Positions 15,196 through 16,099 of a stretch of DNA of 16,099 nucleotides are shown here, piece by piece. Below the pieces are notes generated by a model. The model worked only from the letters and a program-made list of their open reading frames with translations, had not been told where the DNA came from and made no database searches. Source of the DNA: Sphingobacteriaceae bacterium (GTDB lineage: Bacteria > Bacteroidota > Bacteroidia > Sphingobacteriales > Sphingobacteriaceae). The stretch is from positions 1 through 16,099 of the forward strand of contig CANJWF010000010.1 in assembly GCA_947478315.1 (NCBI GenBank), in the 5' to 3' direction. Positions within the stretch are counted from its first letter, which is position 1. Every line of letters begins with the position of its first letter. The translations under genes and the position numbers were made by a program.

Positions 15196-15231
15196 ACATT
15201 CGTTTACATAAAATAACATTACAACGAATGT
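15196..15231 (+). promoter_or_regulatory. Inverted repeat in the ftsA-ftsZ gap
   Basis: ACATTCGTT (15196-15204) and AACGAATGT (15223-15231) are perfect 9-bp reverse complements separated by 18 AT-rich bases, 17 bp before the ftsZ start codon. As RNA this is a 9-bp stem with a large loop near the ribosome landing site. As DNA it is a spaced dyad that could bind a dimeric regulator, with half-site centres about 27 bp apart. FtsZ is needed in far larger amounts than its neighbours, so extra control here would make sense, but this is inference. No T tract follows, so it is not a terminator. Confidence 0.4.
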
Positions 15232-15248
15232 ATTTAATCCATTGAACC

Positions 15249-16099
15249 ATGCAATTTGAAATGTTAAAAGAAAAATCGTCCATTATTAAAGTAATAGGCG
15301 TAGGTGGTGGAGGTGGTAATGCCGTAAACCATATGTATCGTCAGGGTATCACAGGCGTAGATTTCATTATTTGTAATACCGATGCACAAGCCTTAGAATT
15401 AAGTCCAATTCCCAGTAAAATACAACTAGGAGCCAGCCTAACCGAAGGCATGGGTGCAGGTTCAATTCCAGAAGTAGGTAAAAATTCAGCCATAGAGAAT
15501 ATTGAAGAACTCAAACAAATATTAGGAGCAAATACCAAAATGCTTTTTATTACCGCAGGCATGGGCGGAGGAACTGGCACAGGAGCCAGCCCCATTATTG
15601 CAAAAGCAGCTAGAGAGATGGGTATATTAACTGTGGGTATTGTAACCACCCCATTTACTTTTGAAGGCAAACGTCGAAAAACCCAAGCAGAAGAAGGATT
15701 AGAAGAACTTAAAAAACAGGTCGATTCTTTCTTGGTTATTTCGAATGATCGATTGCGACAAATTTATGGAAACCTAACCATGAGTGCCGCCTTTGCACAA
15801 GCTGATAATATTTTAACCACTGCGGCCAAAGGTATTGCCGAAATAATTACCGTACCTGGATACATCAACGTTGACTTTAAAGATGTACGTACCGTTATGC
15901 AAGAAAGTGGAGTGGCTATTATGGGAAGTGCATCCGCCGAAGGCGATGATAGAGCATTAAATGCCGTAAGAGGAGCATTGGCATCGCCATTACTAAAAGA
16001 CAATGAAATAGAAGGAGCTCGTTACATTTTGTTAAATATTAGTTCAGGCAATAAGGAAGTTACTATGGATGAAGTAAGCGTAATAACCGACTTTATTCA
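15249..16099 (+). CDS. ftsZ: FtsZ, tubulin-like division GTPase (5' part, runs off the window)
   Basis: FtsZ polymerises with GTP into the Z ring at mid-cell. From ATG at 15249 the frame stays open for 283 codons to the window edge, with no stop codon. Visible elements are VIGVGGGGGNAVNHM (15-29), NTDAQAL (43-49), the tubulin signature AGMGGGTGTGAS (103-114), TTPFTFEGKRR (133-143), ISNDRLRQIYG (164-174) and the synergy loop YINVDFKDVRTVM (205-217), whose N207, D209 and D212 are the catalytic positions for GTP hydrolysis across subunits. The start of the C-terminal domain (ARYILLNISSG, 257-267) is included; the variable linker and the C-terminal peptide that binds FtsA are outside. Residue spacing is normal for Bacteroidota. 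An ATG at 15261 is possible, but 15249 gives the usual N-terminus. Confidence 0.98.
   Translation, partial: MQFEMLKEKSSIIKVIGVGGGGGNAVNHMYRQGITGVDFIICNTDAQALELSPIPSKIQLGASLTEGMGAGSIPEVGKNSAIENIEELKQILGANTKMLFITAGMGGGTGTGASPIIAKAAREMGILTVGIVTTPFTFEGKRRKTQAEEGLEELKKQVDSFLVISNDRLRQIYGNLTMSAAFAQADNILTTAAKGIAEIITVPGYINVDFKDVRTVMQESGVAIMGSASAEGDDRALNAVRGALASPLLKDNEIEGARYILLNISSGNKEVTMDEVSVITDFI

Overview
The window is a nearly complete dcw (division and cell wall) cluster on the plus strand of a low-GC bacterium, almost certainly a member of the Bacteroidota. This rests on the gene order, the absence of Shine-Dalgarno sequences before nearly every start, a long-loop MraY of 412 residues, an FtsI with a C-terminal PASTA domain, a short Bacteroidota-type FtsL-like protein, and the lack of murF, murB and ddl inside the cluster. 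The genus cannot be named from the sequence alone.

Layout, left to right: the 3' end of mraZ (1-209), rsmH (225-1136), an ftsL-like gene (1158-1577), a 296-bp gap with a strong hairpin and further dyad symmetry (1578-1873), ftsI/PBP with a GTG start (1874-3976), murE (3988-5448), mraY (5494-6732), murD (6761-8107), two genes that are not standard dcw members (a GyrI-like small-molecule-binding domain protein, 8136-8543, and an unrecognised four-helix membrane protein, 8560-9234), ftsW (9243-10385), murG (10404-11528), murC (11573-12922), ftsQ (12915-13760), ftsA (13830-15179) and the first 283 codons of ftsZ (15249 to the window end). Every gene is on the plus strand. Most gaps are under 50 bp and murC/ftsQ overlap by 8 bp, so long co-transcripts are likely. 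The hairpin directly after ftsL may divide the cluster into an mraZ-rsmH-ftsL unit and an ftsI-to-ftsZ unit.

Functionally, MurC, MurD and MurE build the cytoplasmic UDP-MurNAc peptide (MurE carries the DNPR signature for meso-diaminopimelate). MraY and MurG make lipid I and lipid II. FtsW and FtsI polymerise and crosslink septal peptidoglycan. FtsL and FtsQ are periplasmic divisome partners, and FtsA tethers FtsZ to the membrane. RsmH modifies 16S rRNA and MraZ is the cluster's regulator.

Most of the window is ordinary. The parts that merit a second look are the two-gene insertion between murD and ftsW, the structured ftsL-ftsI gap with its hairpin and overlapping short ORF, and the inverted repeats in front of ftsL and ftsZ. 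I see no mobile element, CRISPR array, tRNA or rRNA, and no clear new biological system.
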